This document shows positions 23,590-34,200 of a stretch of 64,000 nucleotides of DNA, one piece after another. Below the pieces are notes generated by a model. It was given only the letters and a program-made list of their open reading frames with translations, searched no databases and had not been told where the DNA came from. Made by a program: the position numbers and the translations under genes. Positions within the stretch are counted from its first letter, which is position 1. The number at the start of each line of letters is the position of its first letter. This DNA is from DATFJT01 sp965230755 (GTDB taxonomy: Bacteria; Bacteroidota; Bacteroidia; Chitinophagales; Saprospiraceae), in the NCBI GenBank assembly GCA_965230755.1, contig CBDDLT010000023.1:367653-431652 (forward strand), given 5' to 3'.

Positions 23590-23665
23590 CCACATAGTGT
23601 CGTCATTCAATAGATAAATTCGCAAACACATTACATTGAGCTCCATGGGAGCGACATATTAATTC
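23590..23665. repeat. REP-like palindromic repeat
   Basis: CCACATAGTG near 23591 and GCTCC-ATG-GGAGC (23640-23652) followed by GACATATTAATTCC. The same units occur at 28229-28440, with a related pattern at 53491-53746. Non-coding, between genes. Confidence 0.6.
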
Positions 23666-23758
23666 CATTATACATCATCGCTTTCCGGCAAACTCTAAAC
23701 ATATGTTATCGTTCCTCCGTGAACCCCTAACATAACTTTGCAAAAATTTGTATCAACC

Positions 23759-24529
23759 ATGGAATTTATCGAAATACTAAAGGGTCGAAATGAGGCGCTT
23801 TATTGGTTCGGAATCGTCAATCTAATAACTGCTATTGTGCTCATTTATGTGAGCTTCCACAAACCCATAGAATTCGGTGGAACAAACGCATATTTTAAAC
23901 CAATAAAATTTGCCCTATCCACTTTTATCCTTTCTTGGTCAATGGCTTGGTATACCGGATACCTCAAGCCCGGGCTTGACATCTCAATATTTAATTGGAC
24001 CATCATCCTGACACTTGCCTTTGAGGTTTTCTATATCACCCTACAGGCCAGCAAGGGGGAACCCTCACATTATAACAACTCAACGCCCCTCCATTCAACC
24101 CTGTTTACACTAATGGCTCTTGCAGCTTCCATTGCTACTTTGGCAGTTGGGTACATTGGTTTGAAATTCTGCATAACTGACTTTCCTGAACTTCCGAACT
24201 ACTATGTTTATGCCATTCGTCTAGGTATATTGTTGTTTGTTATATTTTCCTTTGAAGGCTTTGTAATGGGGTCGAAAATGACCCACACCATTGGTGGTGC
24301 AGATGGCAGTATCGGAATTGCTTTTTTTAATTGGAGTAGAATATTTGGTGATCTGCGTATCGCTCATTTTGTAGGAATGCATGCTCTTCAAGTAATTCCC
24401 TTGGTCTCGTGGTATTTACTAAAGGATACTAAACTTACCATCGCTCTTGCGATTCTCTACGCTTGCCTAGCTGTTTTCGTGCTCGTCCAGGCCCTCCAAG
24501 GAAAACCACTATTCAAATTGTTGGCTTAG
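23759..24529 (+). CDS. Multi-pass membrane protein
   Basis: About 256 aa with seven or so hydrophobic segments (near residues 20-37, 50-70, 78-97, 112-135, 148-170, 200-215, 220-240). No motif I can assign. A -7-like TAACTTTG sits at 23733-23740. I use the ATG at 23759; an upstream TTG at 23738 would add seven residues. Confidence 0.65.
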   Translation: MEFIEILKGRNEALYWFGIVNLITAIVLIYVSFHKPIEFGGTNAYFKPIKFALSTFILSWSMAWYTGYLKPGLDISIFNWTIILTLAFEVFYITLQASKGEPSHYNNSTPLHSTLFTLMALAASIATLAVGYIGLKFCITDFPELPNYYVYAIRLGILLFVIFSFEGFVMGSKMTHTIGGADGSIGIAFFNWSRIFGDLRIAHFVGMHALQVIPLVSWYLLKDTKLTIALAILYACLAVFVLVQALQGKPLFKLLA

Positions 24530-24626
24530 TTATTTTTAAAGTTATGAATTAACTTGATTCCAAACAAGGCGATATTTTGAACTTTTTCAGAAAGTATCTC
24601 TTGTTTTTTTGTGATAGAATTGCAAC

Positions 24627-25466
24627 ATGACTGAAAGCAAGATTATCGAATTCAAAGGAATGCCTCTATTCCACAAAGCTAAATTTAAGGCGCCTTTCTT
24701 GATGCAAGGTGAAATAAAGGACTTTGCCTGCTTTTTCTATATGACCAAAGGTGAAATGGCAAGCTACGACGTCAGAGGCTTACATAAGATACGCTCCAAA
24801 GAGGCCATTATGAAAAATTGTGGAAACTACGTACAATACTACCATTCTAATGACGCCATGGATGAGTGTGAAGCCATTGCGGTTTATCTCTATCCCGATT
24901 TACTCCAAGAGGTTTATAAAAATGAAGTTCCGTCCTTTCTACAATCCGAAGAGGTTCCGGTGCCGAAAAAACTGATCGGCAATCAGCTGATCGAACAGTA
25001 TATGGATAATTTATCTATATATTTCGAAGAACCAGGAGCACTGGATGAAGAATTGGGCATTTTAAAGCTGAGAGAATTGATGTTGATTTTGCTTAAGTCA
25101 GAAAACCACAACAATATTCGACAATTGCTCTCCGAGATTTTTGCACCGGTTAATGTAAAACTCAAAAATGCAGTTAATAATAACCTCTTCAATAACCTAA
25201 GCATGGAACAACTCGCATTTATCTGCAATATGAGTTTATCTACATTTAAGCGTGAATTCAAAAAAGTATTCGACGATACTCCCGCGCGTTATATCAAGAA
25301 AAAGAGATTGGAGCATTCGGCCTCTTTACTAGTTTGTAGCGATGACTCTATCACTTCGATTGCCTATGATTCGGGCTTTCAAGATGCCACCACATTTTCT
25401 GATGCCTTCAACAAAAAATACAAAATGTCTCCCTCGAAGTACCGATTGAGCCAAACGAGAAACTAA
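24627..25466 (+). CDS. AraC-family regulator
   Basis: A 279-aa regulator with an N-terminal sensing domain resembling those of ExsA/AraC-type regulators in Bacteroidota and a C-terminal HTH (residues ~185-275: CNMSLSTFKREFKKVFDDTP and YDSGFQDATTFSDAFNKKY). The SRPBCC gene 76 nt downstream is a candidate target. Confidence 0.9.
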   Translation: MTESKIIEFKGMPLFHKAKFKAPFLMQGEIKDFACFFYMTKGEMASYDVRGLHKIRSKEAIMKNCGNYVQYYHSNDAMDECEAIAVYLYPDLLQEVYKNEVPSFLQSEEVPVPKKLIGNQLIEQYMDNLSIYFEEPGALDEELGILKLRELMLILLKSENHNNIRQLLSEIFAPVNVKLKNAVNNNLFNNLSMEQLAFICNMSLSTFKREFKKVFDDTPARYIKKKRLEHSASLLVCSDDSITSIAYDSGFQDATTFSDAFNKKYKMSPSKYRLSQTRN

Positions 25467-25542
25467 CTGAACCTTTCCGGAAAGTATCTCATGCCAAACT
25501 GCTCGAACTTTGAGTCATCAATGAACAATAAACATTTATGAC

Positions 25543-26133
25543 ATGAAAGTGATCATCAAAACTTTAATCTTATTATTAACAATTAACACGGGTATTATGG
25601 CACAAAAAGGATTTGATCTTCAGAAGGAAATTACCATTAACGTTCCGGCAAGTGAATTATGGGATATGGTAGGTCCGGGTTTTGTTGAAGTATACAAGTG
25701 GTCTTCCAATGTGGACCATGCAGAAGGCAAGGGACAATCGAATTTCGAAGGAGCTGTTTGCAATGAGCGTTTCTGCGAAGTGAATGTCAAAGGATTCAGT
25801 AAAATAAGCGAAAAATTGACCAAGTATAATCAAGAGGAAATGAGCCTGGCTTATGAAGTGCAGGATGGAATGCCGGGTTTTGTAACCAAAGCTGTCAATG
25901 ACTGGACAGTAGTTCCTGTGGATAAACATCGTTCAAAATTGGTTATGAAAGCTGAATTTGGGTCTAAAGGTCTTATGGGGATGCTGATGAACGGGATGAT
26001 GAAAAAGAAGATGAATGAAACCCTTGAAACCGTTTTGAATGATGCCAAAGTTTATGCGGAAACAGGTCAGATTTCAGAAGCAAAGCGCAAGAGAATAGAT
26101 GAGCTCGCAAAAAAGCAGAAAAGAGCTGCGTAA
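25543..26133 (+). CDS. Exported SRPBCC-family protein
   Basis: A 196-aa protein with a signal peptide (residues 1-20, LLLTINTGIMAQKG) and a START/Bet v1-like SRPBCC domain (ITINVPASELWDMVGPGF, VNDWTVVPVDKHRS). These domains bind hydrophobic ligands. The C-terminus is basic (KRKRIDELAKKQKRAA). Confidence 0.85.
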   Translation: MKVIIKTLILLLTINTGIMAQKGFDLQKEITINVPASELWDMVGPGFVEVYKWSSNVDHAEGKGQSNFEGAVCNERFCEVNVKGFSKISEKLTKYNQEEMSLAYEVQDGMPGFVTKAVNDWTVVPVDKHRSKLVMKAEFGSKGLMGMLMNGMMKKKMNETLETVLNDAKVYAETGQISEAKRKRIDELAKKQKRAA

Positions 26134-26165
26134 ACAGCTCGAACTTTATCAATACTTTAGCATTT

Positions 26166-26326
26166 ATACCATTTGCTATGTAGAATGGCTTATAAGATTA
26201 TTTAGAGATTTATTTCAGTTCAAGGCGAAAAACATAGATGTAGTGTTAGCTACAGCGAGGCTTTTCAACACAGAAATGGAATAAATCTCTTTTAAGATTA
26301 GAGGCATTTTATATAACAAATGGTAT
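26166..26326. repeat. Palindromic repeat element, copy C
   Basis: A 161-bp foldback element bounded by ATACCATTTG (26166) and CAAATGGTAT (26317-26326). The inner pair AGAGATTTATT/AATAAATCTCT and the central CAAGGCG and TTAGCTA segments match copies at 3223-3382 and 2130-2292. It lies just before the SRPBCC/SMI1/DUF2188 region. Confidence 0.8.
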
Positions 26327-26374
26327 TATTAGCGTCTTTGAATGAAAAGGCGCTATTTTTATGTAAAAACTAGC

Positions 26375-26815
26375 ATGAAATACTTGTGTACCATTGATAT
26401 AGAACGCCCAATTGAAGAGGTCGTCAACTTGTGGAAAGACGAATCCCATTTCGGAAAATGGCAGGATGGCTTTGTAAAAATTGAACATCTAAGCGGAGAT
26501 CCGGAAACGCCAGGAGCTAAATCAAAAATCCTTTTCGAACAGGGTAAGAACAAGATGGAGTTGATTGAAACCATCATGATCAGTGATTTGCCTCGAGAAA
26601 AGAAAGCCCTATACGAGCATATTCATATGATCAATACACAATCAACCAGGTTCGAATCCATCTCCGAAAATAAAACCCGTTACATTTCTGAAGTGGAGTA
26701 CACACAGTTTAATAAATTTATGATCAAACTAATGGCCAAGCTTTTTCCTGGCATGTTCAAGAAACAGAGTTTGAAATGGATGCAACAGTTCAAAAATTTT
26801 GCAGAGAGGCAATAA
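26375..26815 (+). CDS. SRPBCC-family protein
   Basis: A 146-aa cytosolic SRPBCC protein (MKYLCTIDIERPIEEVVNLW and FPGMFKKQSLKWMQQFKNF). A longer start at 26342 precedes a typical family N-terminus, so I use ATG 26375. The role is unknown. Confidence 0.8.
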   Translation: MKYLCTIDIERPIEEVVNLWKDESHFGKWQDGFVKIEHLSGDPETPGAKSKILFEQGKNKMELIETIMISDLPREKKALYEHIHMINTQSTRFESISENKTRYISEVEYTQFNKFMIKLMAKLFPGMFKKQSLKWMQQFKNFAERQ

Positions 26816-26844
26816 ACCTTAACTATAATAAATGGAATGAAGAT

Positions 26845-27276
26845 ATGAATGCACCAGATATTGAGACCTTAAAAAAAACACTGAATAAAAAACTTCCCGA
26901 ATGGTATAGTAGTTTTTTAACAAATTATCCGGAATATCTAATTGAGTTAGGAGCCCCCTCTAATACTGTATCGTATTTTAGTCTTCCAAATACGTTAGAA
27001 CGTCTAATAGAGATAAATGATGATTTCGGCGATATCCCTGAATTTATATTAATTATTGGTGTTGATGGGTGTGGGAATTTTTATTATATCATATTAGGAG
27101 ATGAGAACTCTAAAATATACCTTCACGATCATGAAATTCCTGTTGAAGACTCAACTATAGATATTAGAGAGTCTTGGAAAAAAGGGGAGTTTTGTGGTAA
27201 TAACATAGAAGAATTTATTGAATTTCTAAAGGAAATAATGGATGAATCCGATGACTTTTGGATGGAGGAGAATTAG
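26845..27276 (+). CDS. SMI1/KNR4-family (immunity-type) protein
   Basis: A 143-aa protein with SMI1/KNR4 features: LKKTLNKKLPEWYSSFLTNY, the core IPEFILIIGVDGCGNFYYI and an acidic C-terminus. In bacteria these usually neutralise contact-dependent or polymorphic toxins. It is noticeably more AT-rich than its neighbours, and no toxin lies next to it, so it looks like an acquired orphan immunity gene. The longer frame from 26776 overlaps the previous gene; ATG 26845 avoids this. Confidence 0.75.
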   Translation: MNAPDIETLKKTLNKKLPEWYSSFLTNYPEYLIELGAPSNTVSYFSLPNTLERLIEINDDFGDIPEFILIIGVDGCGNFYYIILGDENSKIYLHDHEIPVEDSTIDIRESWKKGEFCGNNIEEFIEFLKEIMDESDDFWMEEN

Positions 27277-27326
27277 GAAAAAATTGGAAACCAAAAACAG
27301 ATTAATTTCGTTATATTCGATGTAGC

Positions 27327-27581
27327 ATGACAGTAAAACCTAGAAATATAAAAACGAATAAAGACGCTCTTCGCAGAGCGGCCAGTACCAATAGAAAAAG
27401 GATTCACGTGGTTCCAACCAAAGATGGTTGGTCTTTAAAGAAGGAGGGTGCAATGCGTTCTTCAGGTACCTATAGTAGCAAGGACACCGCCATTCAGGCA
27501 GCCTCGAATATTAAAAACTTCGACGGGCTTATTATCATTCATCAGAAAGACGGATCCATAGTACGCAGGGCTGAGAGATAA
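27327..27581 (+). CDS. DUF2188-domain protein
   Basis: An 84-aa protein with the DUF2188 pattern: RIHVVPTKDGWSLKKEGA followed by a S-KDTAI-AA helix and IIHQKDGSIVRRAER. The function of the domain is unknown; it is frequently encoded beside putative defence or stress genes. The next ORF starts 1 nt after its stop. Confidence 0.8.
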   Translation: MTVKPRNIKTNKDALRRAASTNRKRIHVVPTKDGWSLKKEGAMRSSGTYSSKDTAIQAASNIKNFDGLIIIHQKDGSIVRRAER

Positions 27582-27582
27582 T

Positions 27583-28209
27583 ATGACCTTTGAAAGAAAT
27601 GTCTTTATCAATTGTCCATTCGACAATTCTTATTTTCCTATACTACGTGCCATTCTGTTTACCCTTGTTTATCTTGACTTTGAACCCATGATTGCGGAGA
27701 CTACCGATTCCGGAGCATCTAGATTGTTAAAAATCCAGAATTTGATAGGCAATTCGAAGTATTCCATTCATGACATATCCAGGATAGAATTGAGCAAAGG
27801 AGGGCTTCCCAGATTCAATATGCCTCTTGAATGTGGAATAGATCTAGGTGTCAAAATGTTTGGCAACAAACAGCACAGAACAAAGTCATTTCTCATACTA
27901 GAAAAAGAAAAATTCCGCTATCAAAAGTTCATGTCGGACATTGCGGGCAATGACATTAGGGCCCATCGAAATGATCCCGAGCTAGCCATTAAGCATGTTA
28001 GGGACTGGATCAAACTAAATTCTAATAATTCGATCGACTGGGCCTCAGAAATTTGGCTTGTTTTTAATGAGTTTTTGTCAGACTATACCGAATATGCCCG
28101 TGAGTACAACTACGACCCACATAAAATCGATGCCATCACTTTCGCCGACTTCATTGAGTTGACCAAAGAGTGGATGAGGGGATGGAGAGAAAGAACAAAA
28201 AGGCCCTAA
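27583..28209 (+). CDS. TIR/2-deoxyribosyltransferase-like protein
   Basis: A 208-aa protein recognisable by NVFINCPFDNSYFPILRAIL (strand and loop), YSIHDISRIEL and the motif RFNMPLECGIDLG, a Glu in a position like the catalytic Glu of TIR and nucleoside 2-deoxyribosyltransferase folds. Such domains cleave NAD+ or nucleosides and are used as effectors in several antiphage systems. It is paired with DUF2188, 1 nt upstream. The assignment is from motif pattern only; the biochemical activity is inference. Confidence 0.6.
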   Translation: MTFERNVFINCPFDNSYFPILRAILFTLVYLDFEPMIAETTDSGASRLLKIQNLIGNSKYSIHDISRIELSKGGLPRFNMPLECGIDLGVKMFGNKQHRTKSFLILEKEKFRYQKFMSDIAGNDIRAHRNDPELAIKHVRDWIKLNSNNSIDWASEIWLVFNEFLSDYTEYAREYNYDPHKIDAITFADFIELTKEWMRGWRERTKRP

Positions 28210-28228
28210 CTATCTGGAAAACTGGTTT

Positions 28229-28440
28229 CATCGTATTATGTCGCTCCTATCGAGCTCCATAACCTGTTAATAATTCCCTTGTGTTTTTATCTTTAAATTG
28301 GCCTCCAAGTAGCCAGCTAGGATTTAGACCTATTCAAAACCACCGTTAAACCACTTAGCCACATAGTGGCGCCATTACCTTAGATCTCGTAGCCGAACGC
28401 GAACCTAGCTCCGTAGGAGCGACATATCAATCCCGCAAAT
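28229..28440. repeat. REP-like repeat cluster
   Basis: The 300 nt between 28209 and 28509 hold no gene. They contain GCTCCTATCGAGC (28243-28255, reverse orientation), CCACATAGTGG (28359-28369) and GCTCC-GTA-GGAGC (28408-28420) followed by GACATATCAATCCC, matching the repeat at 23590-23665. Confidence 0.6.
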
Positions 28441-28508
28441 TCTATATCCCCTGTTAAATATCGGCTGTATTACATATCTTGTGGACTACACCAAATATTC
28501 ATTTATCT

Positions 28509-28916
28509 ATGTCGATGAGAAAACAAACCGCAGTAAAGTTCGGTCAATCCCTAGATAATGACGAATTCGAGCTTACAAAACAACTCCTAAGTCAAGACTG
28601 CAAATACGTCATCGGAAAAGAGACGCTAATCGGACCAGATAATATTTGCAATTCTTACGAACAAAATATGCTGGAGGGCAGAAAAAAACTTGACTCTTTG
28701 GAGTGGGGCAAAAGCCATATCGAATCAATCAATGAAACGGAGTTTTATGTACATTTTACTGATTTTCTCCGACATAAGGGAAAAGATTACGTCCACCGAT
28801 GTAAGCAAAAACTAGTAGTAGATGACCATGGATTGATCAGTTCGATAGAACACATTCACGACCAGGAGGAACAAGATCGGCTTGATCAGTATTATGTGGC
28901 GGTAGGATTGAAATAG
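28509..28916 (+). CDS. NTF2/SnoaL-like protein
   Basis: A 135-aa protein: a helical N-terminus (AVKFGQSLDNDEFELTKQLL), the loop CKYVIGKETLIGPDNI and a C-terminal strand KLVVDDHGLISSIEHIH, typical of the NTF2-like fold. I use ATG 28509. Followed 35 nt later by a DinB gene. Confidence 0.7.
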   Translation: MSMRKQTAVKFGQSLDNDEFELTKQLLSQDCKYVIGKETLIGPDNICNSYEQNMLEGRKKLDSLEWGKSHIESINETEFYVHFTDFLRHKGKDYVHRCKQKLVVDDHGLISSIEHIHDQEEQDRLDQYYVAVGLK

Positions 28917-28951
28917 ATCAATTTTTTTTACCAATCAGATGAACAATTAAA

Positions 28952-29419
28952 ATGAAAATAACAGAACATATCGCCAAAAACTTAAGAGAGGTTTATCTAG
29001 GTGGTAACTGGACATTCTCCAATTTTAAAGATCAATTGTCCGATGTGAGCTGGCAGGAAGCAAACCAAAAAGTCGGTAGTTTTAATACCATTATTACTCT
29101 GGCTTACCATATCAATTATTTTGTTCTCGCCGTTACGCAAGTCCTCAAAGGTGGACCTTTGGATTCCAAAGACAAATTTAGCTTCGATCATCCTCCTATT
29201 CAATCACAAGAGGATTGGGATGCTTTTAGAGATCAGCTCTGGAAGGATGCTGAGTCTTTCGCACAACTCATCGAAGAACTGCCAGACTCAATTTTGACTG
29301 AGGATTTTGTTGACGGTAAATATGGTAGCTATTACAGAAACCTTGCCGGAATCATAGAGCATACTCATTATCATTTGGGTCAGATTGCTCTAATCAAGAA
29401 ACAAATAAAAAAAGCTTAA
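28952..29419 (+). CDS. DinB-family protein
   Basis: A 155-aa DinB-like four-helix bundle with TLAYHINYF near residue 50 and EHTHYHLGQIALIKKQIK near the C-terminus as metal-ligand positions. Probably on one transcript with yjbQ 18 nt downstream. Confidence 0.82.
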   Translation: MKITEHIAKNLREVYLGGNWTFSNFKDQLSDVSWQEANQKVGSFNTIITLAYHINYFVLAVTQVLKGGPLDSKDKFSFDHPPIQSQEDWDAFRDQLWKDAESFAQLIEELPDSILTEDFVDGKYGSYYRNLAGIIEHTHYHLGQIALIKKQIKKA

Positions 29420-29437
29420 TTTATTTAAAGAATAATC

Positions 29438-29854
29438 ATGTTATCCTATCGTAAAGAACTTTGGTTTCATGCCAAATCGAGAAGACAACTCATTAATATA
29501 ACTCCCGAAGTAGAAAAGGCCTTGAGGGAGTCAGGAATTCAGGAAGGCCTGTGTCTGGTGAATGCCATGCACATTACTTCTTCGGTATTCATTAATGACG
29601 ACGAATCTGGCCTGCATGCGGATTACGAAAAGTGGCTTGAAAAACTAGCGCCGGAAAAACCTCATTCTCAATACGCTCACAATAGCTACGAGGACAACGC
29701 TGATGCCCACTTGAAAAGAACCATTATGGGCAGAGAAGTTGTGGTTGCCATCACCAACGGCCGACTGGACTTTGGTCCCTGGGAGCAGATTTTCTATGGT
29801 GAGTTTGACGGTTTGCGTGACAAAAGAGCCTTGATTAAAATCATTGGTGAATAG
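29438..29854 (+). CDS. yjbQ: YjbQ-family protein (secondary thiamine-phosphate synthase)
   Basis: A 138-aa member of the UPF0047/YjbQ family: GLCLVNAMHITSSVFINDDE, ERG-like spacing replaced by EDNADAHLKRTIMGREVV, and the ending FGPWEQIFYGEFDG. The family has weak thiamine-phosphate synthase activity in E. coli; its main role is unsettled. Confidence 0.92.
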   Translation: MLSYRKELWFHAKSRRQLINITPEVEKALRESGIQEGLCLVNAMHITSSVFINDDESGLHADYEKWLEKLAPEKPHSQYAHNSYEDNADAHLKRTIMGREVVVAITNGRLDFGPWEQIFYGEFDGLRDKRALIKIIGE

Positions 29855-29892
29855 ACCGTTCGAATGGGTCCAAATTCGAACATTGAAAGTTA

Positions 29893-31212
29893 TTAACTGA
29901 TCGGTTTTGCCTGCGTTTTGCCATCTTCATATTTAAGCCCTGCCTTTCGAAATATATCCCAAAGGTTGATGATTATTATTAAAACGAAAATGATACCGGA
30001 AAACATAAAAACCAATGTGTGAATCTCTTGGAATAAAAACCCTCCAGCTAATAATCCCAATATGCTCCCCAAGCTACCCATGCTTGCTCCCCATCCCATG
30101 ATAGCCCCTTGATTGCCCTTGTTTCCCAAACCAGAAAACAAACCCATAAAACTTGGCCACATCAAACCATTGCCTACTGAAAACAGTACGTTAGCAGTGT
30201 ACAACCAAAGCATGCTGATGTTTAAGCTCATTATGATAAAACCTAAGGACAGCAGTAGAGCTCCTAAAATCATGGTCTTCATCGAATCAAAATATCGATG
30301 TACATACCGAATACCATAAGTCTGGACTAAAAACATAATGATACTCGAGAAGGCCAAATAAGTACCTAAGGATGAACTGTTCCAATCTAGTGTACCTGAA
30401 ACATATAAAGGAAAACCGGTATAAAACAGGCTGAAGCCAAAAAATGTCAAAAAATAAACCAATAGATATTTATTGGTTTGTGGAATTTTGAGGATGTCAG
30501 ATAAGGATGTTTTTTGAGGCTTCTCTCGTGAACAATCCTTGTGTTGATGACTGAAAAAGGTCTTCAGGTTGAGCCGCTTAACATGCTTTTCTCCCGAGTC
30601 TTTAGATTCAGGAAGCCAAAAGATGATCAATATCATAGTACCCAGAGATATGATAGCTGCGACACTCACCGGCAGAAAATTCCCCAGCAATGTCGTTCCC
30701 AAAATGCCAGCCAAGGCGGGGCCTATTACAAATCCCAAACTGGTCGAAGCACTCATTTTGCCAAAATTTAGCTCGCGATCCTCTTCGCTTGATATGTCAG
30801 CCAGATAGGCATTGGCCACGGATATGTTCCCTCCTGTAAAACCATCCAATGCTCTTGCTATAGCCAAAACGAACAAGGGCAGCGTGATTAAATAGGATTG
30901 GTTGCTGATGTCGAAACTCAACAACTTGATAGAGACAGGAATACTCAGTGCTATGATAAATAATAGCCAAGCAACAAAAGTCCCCGCCTGGCTAATGAGC
31001 AAGACCTTCCTCCTTCCAATATTATCTGATAATCGCCCAAGAATCGGCGCTCCGATCAACTGCATACCAGGATATAGAGAAGCTAAAATGCCATACAAAA
31101 CACCGTTTCCTCCCATATCATTGACCATAAAAACCAAAATGGGGATGACTATACTGTAGCCTAAAATCCCTATGAAATTAATGAGTAGTATAGGAAGAAT
31201 TTGTCTATTCAA
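29893..31212 (-). CDS. MFS transporter (drug/tetracycline-type exporter)
   Basis: A 439-aa, 12-helix major facilitator. The N-terminal half has the loop GRLSDNIGRRKVLLI (motif A, residues ~60-75) typical of drug:H+ antiporters, and DGFTGGNISVANAYLADIS as motif C-like region. No regulator lies next to it. Confidence 0.92.
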   Translation of the reverse strand: MNRQILPILLINFIGILGYSIVIPILVFMVNDMGGNGVLYGILASLYPGMQLIGAPILGRLSDNIGRRKVLLISQAGTFVAWLLFIIALSIPVSIKLLSFDISNQSYLITLPLFVLAIARALDGFTGGNISVANAYLADISSEEDRELNFGKMSASTSLGFVIGPALAGILGTTLLGNFLPVSVAAIISLGTMILIIFWLPESKDSGEKHVKRLNLKTFFSHQHKDCSREKPQKTSLSDILKIPQTNKYLLVYFLTFFGFSLFYTGFPLYVSGTLDWNSSSLGTYLAFSSIIMFLVQTYGIRYVHRYFDSMKTMILGALLLSLGFIIMSLNISMLWLYTANVLFSVGNGLMWPSFMGLFSGLGNKGNQGAIMGWGASMGSLGSILGLLAGGFLFQEIHTLVFMFSGIIFVLIIIINLWDIFRKAGLKYEDGKTQAKPIS

Positions 31213-31254
31213 AGCTGATAGTTACTGGTTCAAACAAAGCAATGTATCTATTAA

Positions 31255-31278
31255 AAAAGCGCCCAATTGAGCGCTTTT
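31255..31278 (-). terminator. Terminator after the propeller gene
   Basis: AAAAGCGC (31255-31262) pairs with GCGCTTTT (31271-31278), loop CCAATTGA, with T-runs on both strands. It lies between the 31297-34497 gene and the MFS gene on the minus strand. Confidence 0.7.
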
Positions 31279-31296
31279 CATATTTATTACTCTTAT

Positions 31297-34200
31297 CTAT
31301 TCGATATACAACTTCCTTGTCGCCTTGCCCGACCTCGTCTGAAGACTGACGAAATACACTCCAGGAAGTATGCCTTTTCTGTCTATGGTTAACTGCTGTT
31401 CTCCCGCACTTACCTTACCACTGAACAACTTCTTGACTTGTTGTCCTTCGGTATTATGCAATACGATATTCACATTTTCATTCGCCTTTAAGGAGTAGGA
31501 AATGTTCGCCGTGGAACTCATTGGGTTAGGGAAAACAGACATCGATGCAATCGATTCATGATCGAGATCTTCCGTATTGACCGTATTGATTTCTGAAACA
31601 TCCAGGGACCAAATACCTCGTCCATGAGAAGCCAATACTACTTCATCTCCCACTATCTTCATCTCCCAAATCGACATTGCCGGCAAACCGTTATCAGCCC
31701 ATTGCCAAGTTGCTCCTCCATCTCTGGATTCGAATAGACCTATCTCTGTTCCAGCCCACATCCAATTGACATCCCATGGCATCACCAATAAGCAATAGGT
31801 AGCAACATCAGGATATCCATTATTGCTTTCATCCACATTGCTTACAAACCCGGAAATATCTGTCCAAGTCTGTCCCAAATCTTCTGTTTTTAGAATCTTA
31901 GGTCCATCTGCCTGCGAAAACAATGCATATGCTGTCTCAGATTCTAGCGGATGCGTGGCCACACCAGTCATTACACCCATCGTTGCATCAGGATACAGCG
32001 ACGCCTCAGTAAATGTTTCACCTTTATCAGAAGAGACCATAATTCTATCATCTCCGTTCATCCCTCTACCGGTCCATACCATATTAGGATCTGCCAAACT
32101 GATTTCTATCGGAGGTCCCCAATTGTTGATTGCCCAAGAATCTGGCATGTCTATAACTCGCCAGGTATCTCCAAAATCTGTGGACTTCAGGACACCATCT
32201 TCGGCCACCATAAATACTAGATCCGCATCAATTTGAGATGCCGCTACTCTGGATATAAAAGGCCCTTGTCCACCTGGTAGAGGAACCTGAGTCCAATCAT
32301 TCCCTCCGTCATAACTCTTGTACAAATTATTGAACTGTGAAGTCTCTAATACTAAATCCGTATTCTCATAATGCCACGCGCATTCAAAACCATCACCACT
32401 TGGTGCATCTATCCAAATGGAAGTCTCATCAGGATCTACCCCGGAAACCCATGTTCCGTTGTCCTGCGTACCTCCGATATATCTCGAGGCTCCATTCATT
32501 TTATCCAGCCCATAGAACTGAGTGACGTTATACCCATAAGAACTAGGAGACATTCCATCTGAAAAAGTCTCTCCAGTTTGAATAAATGTCTCTCCATTAT
32601 CTTCTGAAAAAGCGACTCCCCCGTCATTGGCATTCAAAACATAAAACGTCTCCTCTGCATCATCCAAGGGCATAAAAATGATATTGTGATGATCTACATG
32701 GACTGTCTTACTTCCTACCGGGTCTATATCCGTATATTCAAAATAACCATCAGTTACTGGTCTGAAACCATCACCTAGAACTCCTTCGTCATCTCTGGTC
32801 AAGAAAGATAATTGTCCCTCTGGAAAATTCCATTCATCTCCTTGATAGGATGTGTCTCTCTGTAAACTGAAATAATACAAAGCTTTATAGAATGGATTCG
32901 CTCCTTGAATATCACTATCTCCGGCTTCTGAGTAATCTAAGGCATTAATCATCGTAATATCCTGAAAGGCACCAGGAAGATCTGTATAGTCTTTATAACT
33001 CCATTGCCCATCTGCATCTAAATCAAATACGGTTAGAGCAATCTGTCTGTTGTTCATCGTGTCCCAGGCTTCAAAAGGCACATCTATCATCGAACCAAAT
33101 GTGAAAGAAAAGGTATTTAAATCCACATCGATCAAATGAGCTTTTTGCTCACGATCGGGGCCAAAATACACCACAACATTATTTCGATCACTATCGACGA
33201 TTCCAGTACTATATGGTAAGCCGTCTACCAGTCCATCCGCTGATCCGCCCGACTCATCCAGAAACTGGCTGTCTTCTACATCCGTCAAAAATGAGGTTTC
33301 ATTAAAAAAGCCTCCAAATACTTTTACTCTGACCGAATCAGTACCTGTCTTTATCTCAAGCATGGACCCAGCACCTGCAACCCATACCATACTATCGTTA
33401 TAAGGATGTACGGCGATCGTGTTATCATACCATCCCTGTCTGCCAAGCCAATCTGGTTGACGGGCATCAAAGACCGTCTTACTTATGGTATTAAAAGTAT
33501 CTCGAGTATGATATAACTGTGATCCACTTCCCGACTCACAAGCCAAATATGCAACACCTCCATCCAATCTAGAAACGGCCATTTCTATCCGTCGAATGGA
33601 CGTATTCGATGCATCAAAGACTTGATTCCAAGTTTCACCAGCATCAAGAGATTGAAATACCCCTACTGAATTGATCGTGGCGTACTGCGTATTATAGTCA
33701 CCTGGCACATATAGAATTTGCTGTATTCTACCATTATTGCTCACATACTTTTCCTGCCACGAACTTCCTCCGTCTGTAGATTTCATAATGTAAGAACTGC
33801 GTTGTCCTCTTGTTCTCTCACCTATCGTGCTCGCTAATATTTCGTTTTCATCCGCAGGGTTGATCATTAACCTTGTTATATCACCAAATGCTTGGTTATT
33901 AACTGTGCTGGCCAAAGCACTCCAGGTCTCTCCTTGATCCACTGACTTCCACACACCGGACCCATTGATCCCGTCAATATTACCAAAACCTTCACCTGTA
34001 CCGGCATAAATAACATCTGTATTATTGGCCGACATGGCTAGAGATGAAGTAGATAAATTACCGATCTCCTCTGTAAGTAATTCCCAGGAACCTCCGGCGT
34101 TTGTTGTTCTCCAAACCCCTCCCCCGGCAGATCCGGCATACCACGTTCTGTTTGTAGCATCTGAAGGGTCAACAATCAATCCTCTCGTTCTCCCCCCCAC

